DNA from: Anaerolineae bacterium | Lineage (GTDB): Bacteria > Chloroflexota > Anaerolineae > Aggregatilineales > Aggregatilineaceae | Length of the DNA: 64,000 bases | Assembly (NCBI GenBank): GCA_016930015.1 | Contig: JAFGHR010000021.1 | Coordinates: 1 to 64,000, forward strand | Direction of reading: 5' to 3' | In this document: piece by piece, positions 50,313 to 60,073 of the stretch | Layout: every line of letters begins with the position of its first letter | Position numbering within the stretch: position 1 is the stretch's first letter | Program-made: the position numbers and the translations under genes | The notes under the pieces: generated by a model | What the model was told of the DNA's origin: nothing | Seen by the model: the letters and a program-made list of their open reading frames with translations, nothing else | The model's database searches: none

Positions 50313-51911
50313 CTACGCGCCGATGCCTGTACGTTCCTCGGCGGCGGCCACAACACTATCACGCAGTTCGCGCGCACGCGCCACCAGTGCGGTGATGTCG
50401 TTTTTATACCGATCGGTCAGATCGGCGTCGTCAAAGCTGGCGGTATTGACCAGCACATTAAACGCCGCCCCTTCGACCGCAGCTAAGCCCATCAGGGCCG
50501 CCACACCGGCATCACTGGCAGCGTTTTTGTTGCCGTGTTTGGCGACCTGTTCGGCCAGTTCCATCGCGTTGAGCGCCAGCCGGGCCACATTCAGCGGGAT
50601 ATCAGCCGCATAAACCAGGCTGTCCTGGATCACCTCCGGGCGCCCTGGCTGCTCTTTGGGCAGCCGGTACGCGGCCATGACCGCGTCAAACGCCTGAATG
50701 TCCTCCTCAATCGCGTGCAGGAGTTTGCGCCGCAGATCAGCCGCCCCGGCAGCCACCGCCTGCATGATTTCTTCGACATCGGCGTATTTCTTTTTGCCAG
50801 TGGTCAGTTGGGCAACCATCTCGGCCAACGCCGCGCTCAGCGCTCCGGCCAACGCCGCGACCGCCCCGCCGCCGGGCGTAGGCTCCGCCGCCGCGACTGC
50901 ACCGGCAAACGCCGCCGGGATATCGTAGGGCTGTTTGATCACCGGGACCGGGCGCGCCGCCTCGTCAGGAACGGGTGGTTCTTCTTCGGCCAGCGGTGAC
51001 GGTTCGGCTTCGGCCTGTTGAATCCGGTATTCAAGCAGTTGATCCGGCTCGAACTGGTCGATCTGCAAATACCAGCGCGCCGCATCGACAAAAAACGCCT
51101 GCGGCGCCAGCCCGATCAACTCCGTATGTGTGATGCTTACGCCGTAACGCTCGGCTTCACGCCGGATCAATTCAACAACGCGGAATACCGGCGTTTTCTG
51201 ATAGTTCGTCAGGTTCATCGATACCTGCGCCTGTCCCTCGACCAGGAAACCCGCCGCCTTGACAAAGCGCAGTCCCCCGCTCGAATGGCGCACCGCACGC
51301 GCAATTTTGGACGCGATCTCGACATTGTTGGTGCCCAGGTACACGTTAAACGCCACCAGCGGCGGACGCGCCCCGATCACCGATGCCCCCGCCGTGCCCA
51401 TCACCGCCGGGCCAAAATCGGGCATACGCTCCGGGTCGGTTTCGATCACCTCGGCAAGTTGTTCGTACTGGAATGTAGAGCTGCGCAGTTTCGCCAGGTT
51501 TTCACGGTCCGGGCGTGTGGCCGCCGCCTCGTACAGGTACACGGGAATACCCAACTCATCCCCGACACGCTGTCCCAGCCGCCGAGCGATATCGGCGCAC
51601 TCGCCCATCGTTACATCACGGATCGGCACAAACGGCACCACGTCCGCCGCGCCCAGCCGGGGATGCTCGCCAGTATGGACGGTCATGTCGATGTGGTCGG
51701 CGGCGGTCTTGATCCCGGCGAACGCGGCACGTTCGACGGCTTCGGGCGCGCCTACAAAGGTGATCACCGTGCGGTTGTGGTCGGGGTCGCTGCTGGTGTC
51801 GAGCACATGAATCGCGGCGGCCTGTCGTATCGCCGCCACAATCGCCTCGATCACGTCCGGGCGCTGGCCCTCACTAAAATTGGGGATACACTCTACCAGT
51901 GGTCGTTTCAT
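50313..51911 (-). CDS. Glutamate formimidoyltransferase-formimidoyltetrahydrofolate cyclodeaminase fusion
   Basis: A 532-residue protein with both FTCD halves. Residues about 1-300 form the formimidoyltransferase, with VECIPNFSEG, DSSDPDHNRTVITFVG-type substrate motif (DTSSDPDHNRT), HPRLGAADVVPF and QVSMNLTNY. Residues about 330-520 form the helical cyclodeaminase, with PTPGGGAVAALAGALSAALA. The enzyme moves the formimino group from formiminoglutamate to tetrahydrofolate and releases ammonia, in histidine breakdown. The fused form is typical of animals and occurs in some bacteria. A charged linker (Glu/Pro-rich, about 300-330) joins the halves. No other histidine-degradation gene lies near. 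Confidence 0.92.
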   Translation of the reverse strand: MKRPLVECIPNFSEGQRPDVIEAIVAAIRQAAAIHVLDTSSDPDHNRTVITFVGAPEAVERAAFAGIKTAADHIDMTVHTGEHPRLGAADVVPFVPIRDVTMGECADIARRLGQRVGDELGIPVYLYEAAATRPDRENLAKLRSSTFQYEQLAEVIETDPERMPDFGPAVMGTAGASVIGARPPLVAFNVYLGTNNVEIASKIARAVRHSSGGLRFVKAAGFLVEGQAQVSMNLTNYQKTPVFRVVELIRREAERYGVSITHTELIGLAPQAFFVDAARWYLQIDQFEPDQLLEYRIQQAEAEPSPLAEEEPPVPDEAARPVPVIKQPYDIPAAFAGAVAAAEPTPGGGAVAALAGALSAALAEMVAQLTTGKKKYADVEEIMQAVAAGAADLRRKLLHAIEEDIQAFDAVMAAYRLPKEQPGRPEVIQDSLVYAADIPLNVARLALNAMELAEQVAKHGNKNAASDAGVAALMGLAAVEGAAFNVLVNTASFDDADLTDRYKNDITALVARARELRDSVVAAAEERTGIGA

Positions 51912-52060
51912 CGCTGTTTGCGCGCTCCGGATGCAAACCCGCCGGGTCGCGTTCTCCCCTTTCTCTATATTGTTGTTTTAATGAAGTTTCTACCGCCAAC
52001 CAGGGTATTGCTACCGCAGGGGACACGCTTTGTCAAATACACCGTTTATGAGCGGACCAG

Positions 52061-52089
52061 TTGCACTGGTGTTGCTTCCTGCTTATAAT
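52061..52089 (+). promoter_or_regulatory. Candidate promoter of dnaG-rpoD
   Basis: TTGCAC at 52061-52066 and a perfect TATAAT at 52084-52089 are separated by 17 bp. The leader to the dnaG ATG would be about 38 nt. Confidence 0.65.
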
Positions 52090-52133
52090 TCTAAACTACT
52101 CATGGGGTAGTTGGTGGGAACACGTCAATAAGC

Positions 52134-54161
52134 ATGTCTGTCGTAGATGACATAAAAGCCCGCCTGGACATTATCGATATCGTCTCAGGATACGCCAACC
52201 TTCAAAAGGCCGGTCGTAACTATAAAGCCTTGTGCCCGTTTCATCAGGAGCGTACCCCGTCGTTTGTGGTTTTTCCAGATACACAAACCTGGCGTTGTTT
52301 CGGCGCGTGCGGTGAAGGTGGCGATATCTTCAGCTTTGTGATGAAGATCGAAGGCTGGGACTTCAGCGAAACCCTGCGCGAACTGGCCAAACGTGCCGGA
52401 ATCGAATTAACGCCCCAGAGTCCGCAGCAAATCGAGCAAGCATCTGAAACCGAACAACTGCGGGAGCTGCTGGAAGAAGCGGCTCGTTTTTTCCATGATC
52501 GCTTGTTAAACGCACCAGAAGCCGACCATGCACGCGCCTACGTCCAAAAACGGCACCTGGGCGCGGAAGCCGTCGAGGCGTTTGTAATTGGTTACGCGCC
52601 GGATGACTGGCGTCAGGCGCTCGAACACTTACAAATGCGCGGTTATTCACAGGATATGATCATTGACGCCGGGGTTGCGATCCGCAACGAAAAAGGCAAC
52701 GTATACGATCGTTTCCGCAACCGGTTGATGATCCCGATCCGCGATAACCGGGGACACACCGTCGGCTTTGGCGCCCGCGCCCTGGACCCGGAAGACCGGG
52801 CCAAGTACCTGAATTCGCCGCAGGGACCGCTGTTTGACAAAAGCCGCCTGCTGTTTGGGCTGGACATGGCCCGGCGCACGATCCGCGAGACGGAAACCGT
52901 CGTGGTGGTCGAAGGGTATATGGACGTGATACAGGCGTATCAGGCTGGATTCGGCAACGTGGTAGCGCAGATGGGCACCGCCCTCACCGAAACACAGCTT
53001 CGCCAGCTTGACCGGTACGCCAGCCGGTTGATCCTGGCCCTGGACCCGGACACCGCCGGGGTTAATGCCACCATGCGCGGCCTGAACGTGGCGCGCGAAA
53101 CGCTCGAAGGCGAACACACCGTCACCTTTGATCCACGTGGCATGATGCGTTACACTGGCATGTTAGATATGGATATCAAGGTCGTCAGTTTGCCCGCCGG
53201 TCAGGACCCTGACGACCTGATCCGCGAAAATCCCGATGCCTGGGAAGACCTGCTCCAGCGAGCTGTGCCGGTGGCGGATTATGTCATCGACCAGCGCACA
53301 GCTCACCTGGACAACCGTGCATCGTTACATGAGCGCGAACAGATTGCTCGTGAACTGCTGCCCATTCTGACCGCGACCGAAAGCGATATCCAGCGCAGCG
53401 GGAATATCCAGGCATTGGCGCGGCGGGTACACATTGACGAGCGTACCTTGCTCCAATGGACACACCGCCAACAGGCAGCAGCAACCAGGCCGCAGCCCTC
53501 ACTGCGCGAACAACGGCGCCTGGCCGGACGCCCACAACGCTCCGCTAAAACCGATGGGGCGCCGGGACAATCGATACCGCGCGAGGGGTTTTGTCTGCGG
53601 CTGCTGCTGGAACAGCCCGAACGGTTGTTTGCAGCAAATCGAAAACTGCGGGAATTAAACACTGATGATGCTGAACTGGGCATGGTGCTGGCCCCCCTGG
53701 GGGCGGATGATTTCAGCCGGACCGACTACCAGATCATCTTCCGGGAGTTAGAACAATCACTTTATCAGGATGACCTGGAACCGCTGGACTACCTGCGCGA
53801 GTGCCTCACGCCTGAGTTGTTTGAGGTGGTCGAGGCCCTACGGATCGAGCCGTTAGACTCGTTTCAGCAGCATTCAGGCCGGATGTGGGTCACCGAATTG
53901 GAGTCGATTCAGCGCGATCAAGCCCGTATCAACTCACAACCCAGGGCAGACACAACCCTGTTGATCGAAGACGTGCTCACCCTGCGGCATAATCGCCTGG
54001 AACGCGAACGACACGAGCTGTATTTTGTGCAGCAAGACGCGCCGGGCGACGATTTGACAGATCAGGCATATCACGCCACAGTTAAGGCAAATGTCCGCGC
54101 CCGACGATTGATCTACCAGGCACTACAGAAAATGCGCGGGTTTTCCCGTGAACGTTCGTGA
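52134..54161 (+). CDS. dnaG: DNA primase DnaG
   Basis: A 675-residue primase that makes RNA primers for replication. The N-terminal zinc finger has Cys34, His37, Cys55 and Cys59 in CPFHQERTPSF and CFGACGEGGDIF. The catalytic core follows, with RFRNRLMIPIRDNRGHTVGFGARAL described by its DNA-binding loop, YLNSP, and the TOPRIM motif VVVEGYMDVIQAYQAG. LILALDPDTAG is the second metal-binding part. The C-terminal third (about 480-675) should bind the DnaB helicase. The sigma factor gene follows after 45 bp, the classical dnaG-rpoD order. Confidence 0.96.
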   Translation: MSVVDDIKARLDIIDIVSGYANLQKAGRNYKALCPFHQERTPSFVVFPDTQTWRCFGACGEGGDIFSFVMKIEGWDFSETLRELAKRAGIELTPQSPQQIEQASETEQLRELLEEAARFFHDRLLNAPEADHARAYVQKRHLGAEAVEAFVIGYAPDDWRQALEHLQMRGYSQDMIIDAGVAIRNEKGNVYDRFRNRLMIPIRDNRGHTVGFGARALDPEDRAKYLNSPQGPLFDKSRLLFGLDMARRTIRETETVVVVEGYMDVIQAYQAGFGNVVAQMGTALTETQLRQLDRYASRLILALDPDTAGVNATMRGLNVARETLEGEHTVTFDPRGMMRYTGMLDMDIKVVSLPAGQDPDDLIRENPDAWEDLLQRAVPVADYVIDQRTAHLDNRASLHEREQIARELLPILTATESDIQRSGNIQALARRVHIDERTLLQWTHRQQAAATRPQPSLREQRRLAGRPQRSAKTDGAPGQSIPREGFCLRLLLEQPERLFAANRKLRELNTDDAELGMVLAPLGADDFSRTDYQIIFRELEQSLYQDDLEPLDYLRECLTPELFEVVEALRIEPLDSFQQHSGRMWVTELESIQRDQARINSQPRADTTLLIEDVLTLRHNRLERERHELYFVQQDAPGDDLTDQAYHATVKANVRARRLIYQALQKMRGFSRERS

Positions 54162-54206
54162 TCTAACCAGCAACAGTCACCGTATCTTAGCCGGTATCAG
54201 GATGAT

Positions 54207-55916
54207 ATGGCACGCGATCGGAAAAACAAACCCCAAGAAACCGGTAACGCCGAGATGAGCATCGAAGAGTTGATCGCCAAAGGAAACAAAGACAAACAAC
54301 TCGGCGAACGTGAAGTGTTGGCGCTGTTCGATGATCCGGACAGTGAAGAAGCCCACGCGCTGCTCGAACAACTAGAAGAGTTGGGGGTTGATATCATCAA
54401 CGAGAGCCACAACGCCAATTACGGGTTGGATACAGACGAACTTGATGAAAATGGCGTGGATACCGACGGGTTCGATTCTGCTGAAAACGAAGTCGATGTT
54501 GCACGTTTGGAAGCTGCCGCGCTGGCTGATGATCCGGTACGCATGTACCTGAAGGAAATCGGGCAGGTTCAACTGCTTGATTCCGACCGCGAAACCTGGC
54601 TGTCATCACAGATCGCGGCATGTAAGCTGCTAGATTCCATTTCGCAGCAACTCGCTCTCGAAGCCCAGGCCGGCGGTTATCCCGCGCCAGGGCCTGTGGA
54701 CATTCTGCTGGCAGTATACGAGCATATGTTGACCTTCTGGTGGCAGGTGCTCGACAATATCACCATGTTCAATATCGAGCCGCCGCTGATCGATCTGCTG
54801 GTTAGCGAAACTCAAAATTTGCGCCACAGTTGGAACAGCGAGCAGCCGTCCTACATCCGGCACTACCTGGAACAGGGTGACTGGGGCCGTGATGACAACT
54901 GGAATAAGGTTGCCGCCAACCTGTTCGAAGTGTTCCAGGCGCTCTATCTGATCCCGGAACCGCTGCAAGATCAACTGGTGCAAGCGTTCATCACCAACGA
55001 GACCTGGCCGGATGCGGACACAGTCAGCAGTTGGCGTGATACACCGAATGAGCATATGGCATCGCTCATTGAACACGAATTTGAACAAGCCAACATCCGG
55101 GGCCCCGAAGCCGCCGAAGCGCTGACACGCGCGAATTTACGGCTGGTGGTCAGTGTCGCCAAGCGGTATATGGGCCGGGGCATCAACTTCCTGGACCTGA
55201 TCCAGGAGGGTAATATCGGTTTGCTGCGTGCAGTCGAAAAATTCGACCATACCAAAGGGTTCAAGTTCAGCACCTACGCCACGTGGTGGATTCGGCAGGC
55301 AATCAGCCGCGCGATTGCCGACCAGGCACGCACGATCCGTATCCCCGTGCACATGGTTGAAACCATTAACCGGTTGATGCGTGTCCAGCGTGACATGATC
55401 CAGGAGTTAGGGTCGGAGCCAACCGCCGAACAGATCGCGCTGGAAATGGAATTTCTGGAAGCGGACGAAATCGACGCGATACGGGTGGCGTGGAAAACAG
55501 AGGAAAAACTCGATCCCGTGCTGGCACGCAAACTGCGCCGCGCCGCCAACAAGGTCCGCCGCGTTTTACGCATTTCGCAAGAGCCGATGTCGCTCGAAAT
55601 GCCGGTCGGCCAGGAAGACTCCAGCCTGCTGGGTGACTTCATCGAGGATGACAAAATCCCCGGCCCGGTCGATGCGGCGGCTCGCCAACTGCTCAAAGAA
55701 CAAATTCGGGGCGCACTGGCCGTGCTCAACACGCGCGAGCGCGAAGTGCTGGAAATGCGCTTCGGCCTGCGTGACGGGCAGGAACACACGCTTGAAGAAG
55801 TCGGACGTCACTTTGGCGTCACGCGTGAGCGCATCCGCCAGATCGAAGCTAAAGCCCTGCGCAAGCTGCGCCATCCTAACCGCAGCCACCCGCTGCGTGA
55901 TTATCTTGAGCTGTAA
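54207..55916 (+). CDS. rpoD: Primary RNA polymerase sigma factor
   Basis: A 569-residue sigma-70 factor. The N-terminus resembles the region 1.1 helices ([25 protein letters not shown]). Region 1.2 is [17 protein letters not shown] near 108-124. A long non-conserved region follows. Region 2 is at about 300-385, with [18 protein letters not shown] and [15 protein letters not shown] that bind and melt the -10 element. Region 3 follows. Region 4 is at about 500-565, with [26 protein letters not shown] that reads the -35 element. CAGGA lies five bases before the ATG. A terminator follows. Confidence 0.96.
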   Translation: MARDRKNKPQETGNAEMSIEELIAKGNKDKQLGEREVLALFDDPDSEEAHALLEQLEELGVDIINESHNANYGLDTDELDENGVDTDGFDSAENEVDVARLEAAALADDPVRMYLKEIGQVQLLDSDRETWLSSQIAACKLLDSISQQLALEAQAGGYPAPGPVDILLAVYEHMLTFWWQVLDNITMFNIEPPLIDLLVSETQNLRHSWNSEQPSYIRHYLEQGDWGRDDNWNKVAANLFEVFQALYLIPEPLQDQLVQAFITNETWPDADTVSSWRDTPNEHMASLIEHEFEQANIRGPEAAEALTRANLRLVVSVAKRYMGRGINFLDLIQEGNIGLLRAVEKFDHTKGFKFSTYATWWIRQAISRAIADQARTIRIPVHMVETINRLMRVQRDMIQELGSEPTAEQIALEMEFLEADEIDAIRVAWKTEEKLDPVLARKLRRAANKVRRVLRISQEPMSLEMPVGQEDSSLLGDFIEDDKIPGPVDAAARQLLKEQIRGALAVLNTREREVLEMRFGLRDGQEHTLEEVGRHFGVTRERIRQIEAKALRKLRHPNRSHPLRDYLEL

Positions 55917-55955
55917 TCACAACTCAACAATCTGTGCGTTTTCCACACACAATCA

Positions 55956-55993
55956 CACCTGCCGGGGCATCAACTAACTGGCAGGTGCGTTTT
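55956..55993 (+). terminator. Rho-independent terminator after rpoD
   Basis: CACCTGCC (55956-55963) pairs with GGCAGGTG (55980-55987) over 8 bp with a 16-nt loop, followed by CGTTTT. Confidence 0.75.
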
Positions 55994-56173
55994 ATCATTG
56001 ATCCCGCCGCCGGGTTGCCGGTTGGCGCTGTCTGCTGATATGCTGTACACAGTACGGTTGATCAAACAGGCGCGCAGATTCCGTATAACTCCACATAGGC
56101 ATGTAGGCATGACGGTGTTTGGAACCGCGTTTTGCGGCGGTGTTTTACGCATCAGAACAGGACGGGCAGCAGT

Positions 56174-57421
56174 ATGATCAGGCATCCCTGGACTCTAATA
56201 CTCATCGTGGTTGTGTTGGTCACCGGGCTAACGGCGTGCTCCAAAGCAGAAGAAAGCCGCACGCCCACACCTGACCAGGACAGTATCGAAGCCGCCAGCA
56301 CCCTGTTTGCCCAACCGACGCGTGTTGTCGGCAGCGCACCCACGGCTACGCCGATGAATCAGGCGGAATTGGAACTCAGCCGCCTGGTTGCCCAGATGGA
56401 ACAGGCCGTTCTGGCCGGTGATCACGACGCGTATATGACCCACATCTGGGATGGTGATCCCGTATTCAAAAATGACCACGAGCAGTGGGCGCTGGACTGG
56501 CAGGCTCACCCGCTGAAAGCCTTTGAAATCCGGCTCAACGGGGTTCAAGCCACATCACCGACAACGGCTACAGCGCGAATGACCATGATCTGGACCCAGG
56601 CAGTTGACATCGAAGCCGGATCGTCCGGCGGCACGACGATATCCGCCATATTTTTCAAAGAGGGTGACACGTGGTTTTTTGCCGGTGAAGACTGGAAAAT
56701 GCTGGAAGTGGACACGATCCGGCTGTATTATTTTGCTGATGCCAGCGTGAATTACGAAGCCCAGGCCGCCGTGATCGGTGACTACCTGCCCAGTATTGTT
56801 ACACGCCTGACACGCGAGTTTGATATCACATTCGAGCAGCCCATCTACCTGCGCCTGTACGAAAATCCGCCCATGCTGCAAACCATGACCCGGCTGTCGA
56901 TGCCTGAGATCAACGTGTGGAACGAGCCGGGTGAATCGATCAAAATGACGCTCACAGCGTACAACACTGCGCCGAACGAACCGGACGTATCCCGCGAATT
57001 GACACGGTTGGTGCTCTATGACATGGGCAGCGGCACACATGGTAATTTTCCCTGGTGGCTGGAAGACGGCATCGCCGAGTATGGCGCCGACCTGCTCCGC
57101 ACGTTCAGCCAACACAGCCGGTCGCTCAAACAAATAGCCGCGCTCGCCTTCGCACCGGACGACGCGGATCAACACCTGGTCGGCTGGGATCGACTGGCGC
57201 GGGAAGCCAGCCTGACACCCGGCGAACACACGACCGCCATCTACCAGACGGCGACCCTGCTGCACTTCATCACCGAGCAGTACGGCAGCACCACCCGTAA
57301 CGCCTGGATTCGGGCCATCGCCACCGATCAAACGCTGGACGACGCGTGCCAGGATCACCTGGGCGCCAGTTTTGACGATCTCACTACCCAGTGGTTTGAC
57401 TGGCTGCTGACCTACCGGTAG
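56174..57421 (+). CDS. Lipoprotein with inactive peptidase-MA-like domain
   Basis: A 415-residue protein with a signal peptide and lipobox LTAC (Cys22). An NTF2-like region lies at about 65-185 and a peptidase-MA-like (gluzincin) region at about 195-415. The usual HExxH zinc motif reads RELTR (residues 274-278), so both His ligands are gone. The downstream WLEDGIAEYGA element, which supplies the third ligand in active members, is kept. This predicts a binding protein rather than a protease. The ATG at 56174 is chosen because the signal peptide starts there; the frame is open to 56132. Confidence 0.78.
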   Translation: MIRHPWTLILIVVVLVTGLTACSKAEESRTPTPDQDSIEAASTLFAQPTRVVGSAPTATPMNQAELELSRLVAQMEQAVLAGDHDAYMTHIWDGDPVFKNDHEQWALDWQAHPLKAFEIRLNGVQATSPTTATARMTMIWTQAVDIEAGSSGGTTISAIFFKEGDTWFFAGEDWKMLEVDTIRLYYFADASVNYEAQAAVIGDYLPSIVTRLTREFDITFEQPIYLRLYENPPMLQTMTRLSMPEINVWNEPGESIKMTLTAYNTAPNEPDVSRELTRLVLYDMGSGTHGNFPWWLEDGIAEYGADLLRTFSQHSRSLKQIAALAFAPDDADQHLVGWDRLAREASLTPGEHTTAIYQTATLLHFITEQYGSTTRNAWIRAIATDQTLDDACQDHLGASFDDLTTQWFDWLLTYR

Positions 57422-57531
57422 GTATTCAGCATACCTGAAAAAATGCGCTCCACTTTTCGCCGACGAGATGTTAGAATAACTGCGCGACGCGGTGATGTCG
57501 TGCGCTGTGATGCGGAACATCACAGGTTATC

Positions 57532-58770
57532 ATGTTGGTCGAACGGATTCATCGTATGACAACGGAAAAACTCTATTATACCGATTCATATACCACCACA
57601 TTTGACGCCCAGATCATTGCACGCACAACCGAAACGAACAGGCCCGCCGTGATCCTGGACCGGACGTTTTTTTACCCGACCAGCGGCGGCCAACCACATG
57701 ATACCGGCCACCTGAACGAGTTGCCGGTGGTGGATGTTGTGATCCGCGAAAGTGACGAGGCGGTGCTGCACGTCCTGGAAACTGAACCGGCCAACGATAC
57801 TGTCACCGGCCAGATCAACTGGGCGCGGCGCTTCGACCATATGCGGCACCACACCGGGCAGCACATTCTCTCGCAGGCGTTTGTCCGGGTGATCCGGGCT
57901 GAAACGGTGGGGTTTCACCTCAGCCCCGACAGCGTGACGATTGACTTGAACGTGGGCAAAATCAAAGCGGCAGCAGTTGATGACGCCGAAACCCTGGCAA
58001 ACCAGATCGTGGCCGAAAACCGCCCGGTGCGCGCCTGGTTCCCCGCTCAAGACGAACTGGCCGACCTGAGCTTGCGCAAAGTGCCCGATGTCACCGGCAG
58101 GTTCCGCGTGGTGGATATCGACGGCTTCGACATAACCGCCTGCGGCGGCACACATGTAACCCGTACCGGCGAGATCGGCTTGATCAAAGTGCTGCGCGTG
58201 GATAAACGCGGCGAGTATGTGCGGGTTGAATTCCGCTGCGGGGAGCGGGCGCTGCTGGATTACCGCCAGAAAAACGCGCTCATGAACCAGCTCGCCGCCG
58301 ACTTGACCGTTGGCTACTGGGAAGTTCCCGACGCGTTGGACCGTTTGCGAGCCGAAAACAAAGCGCTGCGCCGTGACCTGCGCGCCCAGCATGAAATCAT
58401 ACTCAAGGCTGAGGCTGACAGTTTGTGGCAAGCCGCCGATCAGCGGGACGGTTTCCGCCTGGTGGTCCAGGCATTCGAAAACCGCGACACAGCCGAGATT
58501 CGCCAGATCGCACAACATCTGATCAGCAATCCGGCGACCGTGGTTGTGCTCGGTGCCGCCGGATCAAAGGCGCAGCTTATCGCCGCCCGGTCGGATGATT
58601 TGACGGTTGATATGGTCCCCGCGCTCAAGGCCGGGCTGGCCGTGTGGCATGTGGATCGTGGGGGTGGCCGCCCCTCGTTTGCGCAAGGCGGCGGCGCACC
58701 AGCCAATCTGAACGAGGTCAACACGGCCCTGCAAACCGCCGTTAAGACCATCCAAACCACAATGACCTGA
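57532..58770 (+). CDS. AlaX-type alanyl-tRNA editing protein with DHHA1 domain
   Basis: A 412-residue protein related to the editing half of alanyl-tRNA synthetase, without the aminoacylation core. It starts with a beta-barrel (FYPTSGGQPHDTG). The zinc and catalytic motifs RHHTGQHILSQAF and CGGTHVTRTGEIG are intact, a coiled coil follows (about 260-300), and a C-terminal DHHA1 domain ends the protein (GLAVWHVDRGGGRPSFAQGGG). It should hydrolyse Ser- or Gly-charged tRNA-Ala in trans. The ATG at 57532 has AGG seven bases before it; an in-frame ATG at 57556 is also possible. It precedes the MBL-fold gene by 25 bp. Confidence 0.93.
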   Translation: MLVERIHRMTTEKLYYTDSYTTTFDAQIIARTTETNRPAVILDRTFFYPTSGGQPHDTGHLNELPVVDVVIRESDEAVLHVLETEPANDTVTGQINWARRFDHMRHHTGQHILSQAFVRVIRAETVGFHLSPDSVTIDLNVGKIKAAAVDDAETLANQIVAENRPVRAWFPAQDELADLSLRKVPDVTGRFRVVDIDGFDITACGGTHVTRTGEIGLIKVLRVDKRGEYVRVEFRCGERALLDYRQKNALMNQLAADLTVGYWEVPDALDRLRAENKALRRDLRAQHEIILKAEADSLWQAADQRDGFRLVVQAFENRDTAEIRQIAQHLISNPATVVVLGAAGSKAQLIAARSDDLTVDMVPALKAGLAVWHVDRGGGRPSFAQGGGAPANLNEVNTALQTAVKTIQTTMT

Positions 58771-58795
58771 CGACGACAGATAGAGGGGTTGTATT

Positions 58796-59665
58796 GTGCA
58801 AGAACTAGCTCCCAATGTATTTGTTGAAACCGGCTTCCGGCGTGTGAATGTAGGCGCCATCTTGACGGATGACGGCTTTGTGTTGATCGACACGCCGCCG
58901 TACCCGATCGATGCCATCCAGTGGCGTGATATGTTAGCCGACCTGTCGGAGAAGCCTATCCTGGCGATTGTGAACACAGACTACCACCGCGACCGGATCA
59001 TCGGCAACTGCTGGTTTGGTACGCGCGTAGTCGTCAGCCACTCCGAAGCCATTTCTTATATTCAAAACCTGCCGTCGTCGTTTCTGGATTCGGCGGTCGA
59101 AACCCTGACCAGCAGTTCGCCCGAACGTAATTCGTTTGTGGGCATGCGCTTGATCACGCCGACAATTGGTTTCGACCGGCGTATGCAGCTTCGTTATGGA
59201 CGGCGCACGATCCCGCTGCTGGCCATGCCCGGACCTACTGCCGGGAGCATTTGGGTCCACCTGTCTGAACAGCGTATCGTGTTTACGGGTGACAGCGTGA
59301 TCGCCAACCAACACCCATACATCTCTGGCCCGCACACCAAAAGCTGGCTTGACAACCTGACTCTGCTGCGCCGGGCCCGTTTTTCAGCCGAGATCATCGT
59401 GTCCGGTCGCGGAACACTCACCAGCAAAAGCGCCACCGAGCCGATTTCGAACTACCTACGCCTGGCACGGCGGCGGGTTTTTAGCCTGTATCGCGCAGGC
59501 CATCCACGCGCGGATACGGCAGCACTGGTGCCCGAACTGCTGGATATGTTCCCGTATGCCGAGGAGAATATCGACATTGTCCAGCGCCGTATCAAAACGG
59601 GCCTCGATCGTATCTATGAAGAGTTTAAAGCGGGCGAAAAAACCAACGACATCGCCCCAAAATAG
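58796..59665 (+). CDS. Metallo-beta-lactamase-fold protein with degenerate metal site
   Basis: A 289-residue protein with the MBL fold outline: VETGFRRVNVGAILTDDGFVLIDTPP at the start (described by residues 9-34), then a HxHxDH equivalent, and GDSVIANQHPYI near residue 167. The core motif reads DYHRDR (residues 62-67), keeping the second His and the Asp but losing the first and last His. The later GHTPGS motif reads GPTAGS. Two-metal chemistry is therefore unlikely; it may bind one metal or none. The start is a GTG at 58796 with AGAGGGG about seven bases upstream. Its stop lies in the left arm of the repeat at 59659. Confidence 0.8.
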   Translation: MQELAPNVFVETGFRRVNVGAILTDDGFVLIDTPPYPIDAIQWRDMLADLSEKPILAIVNTDYHRDRIIGNCWFGTRVVVSHSEAISYIQNLPSSFLDSAVETLTSSSPERNSFVGMRLITPTIGFDRRMQLRYGRRTIPLLAMPGPTAGSIWVHLSEQRIVFTGDSVIANQHPYISGPHTKSWLDNLTLLRRARFSAEIIVSGRGTLTSKSATEPISNYLRLARRRVFSLYRAGHPRADTAALVPELLDMFPYAEENIDIVQRRIKTGLDRIYEEFKAGEKTNDIAPK

Positions 59666-59760
59666 CGTGACTGCCAACAGCCCAGGCCGGTTGCACCAGA
59701 TGATCAAAACACACCACCATCACCGCGCAAGTCAGCGCTTTCGCCTGGGCACGCTATTTT
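59659..59760. repeat. Interrupted long inverted repeat
   Basis: The right arm CCTGGGCACGCTATTTT (59744-59760) matches a left arm in two parts: AAAATAGCGTG (59659-59669) and CCCAGG (59681-59686), with 11 extra bases between them. The 17 paired positions are perfect. The loop is about 57 nt. The right arm ends in TTTT, so it might terminate the MBL transcript; a degenerate mobile repeat is another reading. Confidence 0.8.
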
Positions 59761-60073
59761 GATAAGCGTACTCCCCTACCCGATTTGCACCCTCATACGC
59801 AGCGTGCGCGTTATCGTGTGCGTCACCTGGCCGACCATACATTCCTGAAACGCCGTCCAACTGCCGGATTCCTGGCAGCGTCGGCCTGGCGGAATTCACA
59901 CAGGATATGGTGTGGTCTGATACCGAGTAAAAAAGTATAAAATGCATTAATATGCGCACCACCACCAGGGTTTAGTGTATAATAATCTTACTTTGGCAAA
60001 CTCCTTTAACGTCTCGCGTGTCAGGTTGCCAATCACAGTTGACATAACCGCCGCGTTGATAGGTCAGAACAAC
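59666..60073. other. Non-coding region before the receiver-kinase gene
   Basis: About 400 bp. It holds most of the inverted repeat at 59659-59760 and AT-rich -10-like elements (TATAAT at 59978-59983, without a -35 element at the right distance). The frame of the kinase is open up to 59975, but those residues do not resemble a receiver. A minus-strand open frame at 59732-59965 has no support. Confidence 0.5.

Noticed and set aside
51018-52088. 356-codon plus-strand open frame opposite the FTCD gene
   Set aside because: No recognisable domain; the opposite strand encodes a complete bifunctional enzyme.
56058-56089. TTGATC with TATAAC before the peptidase-MA-like lipoprotein
   Set aside because: A 20-bp spacer and weak elements make it an unlikely promoter.
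59732-59965. 77-codon minus-strand frame between the MBL and kinase genes
   Set aside because: No ribosome site and no similarity pattern; it starts inside the inverted repeat region.
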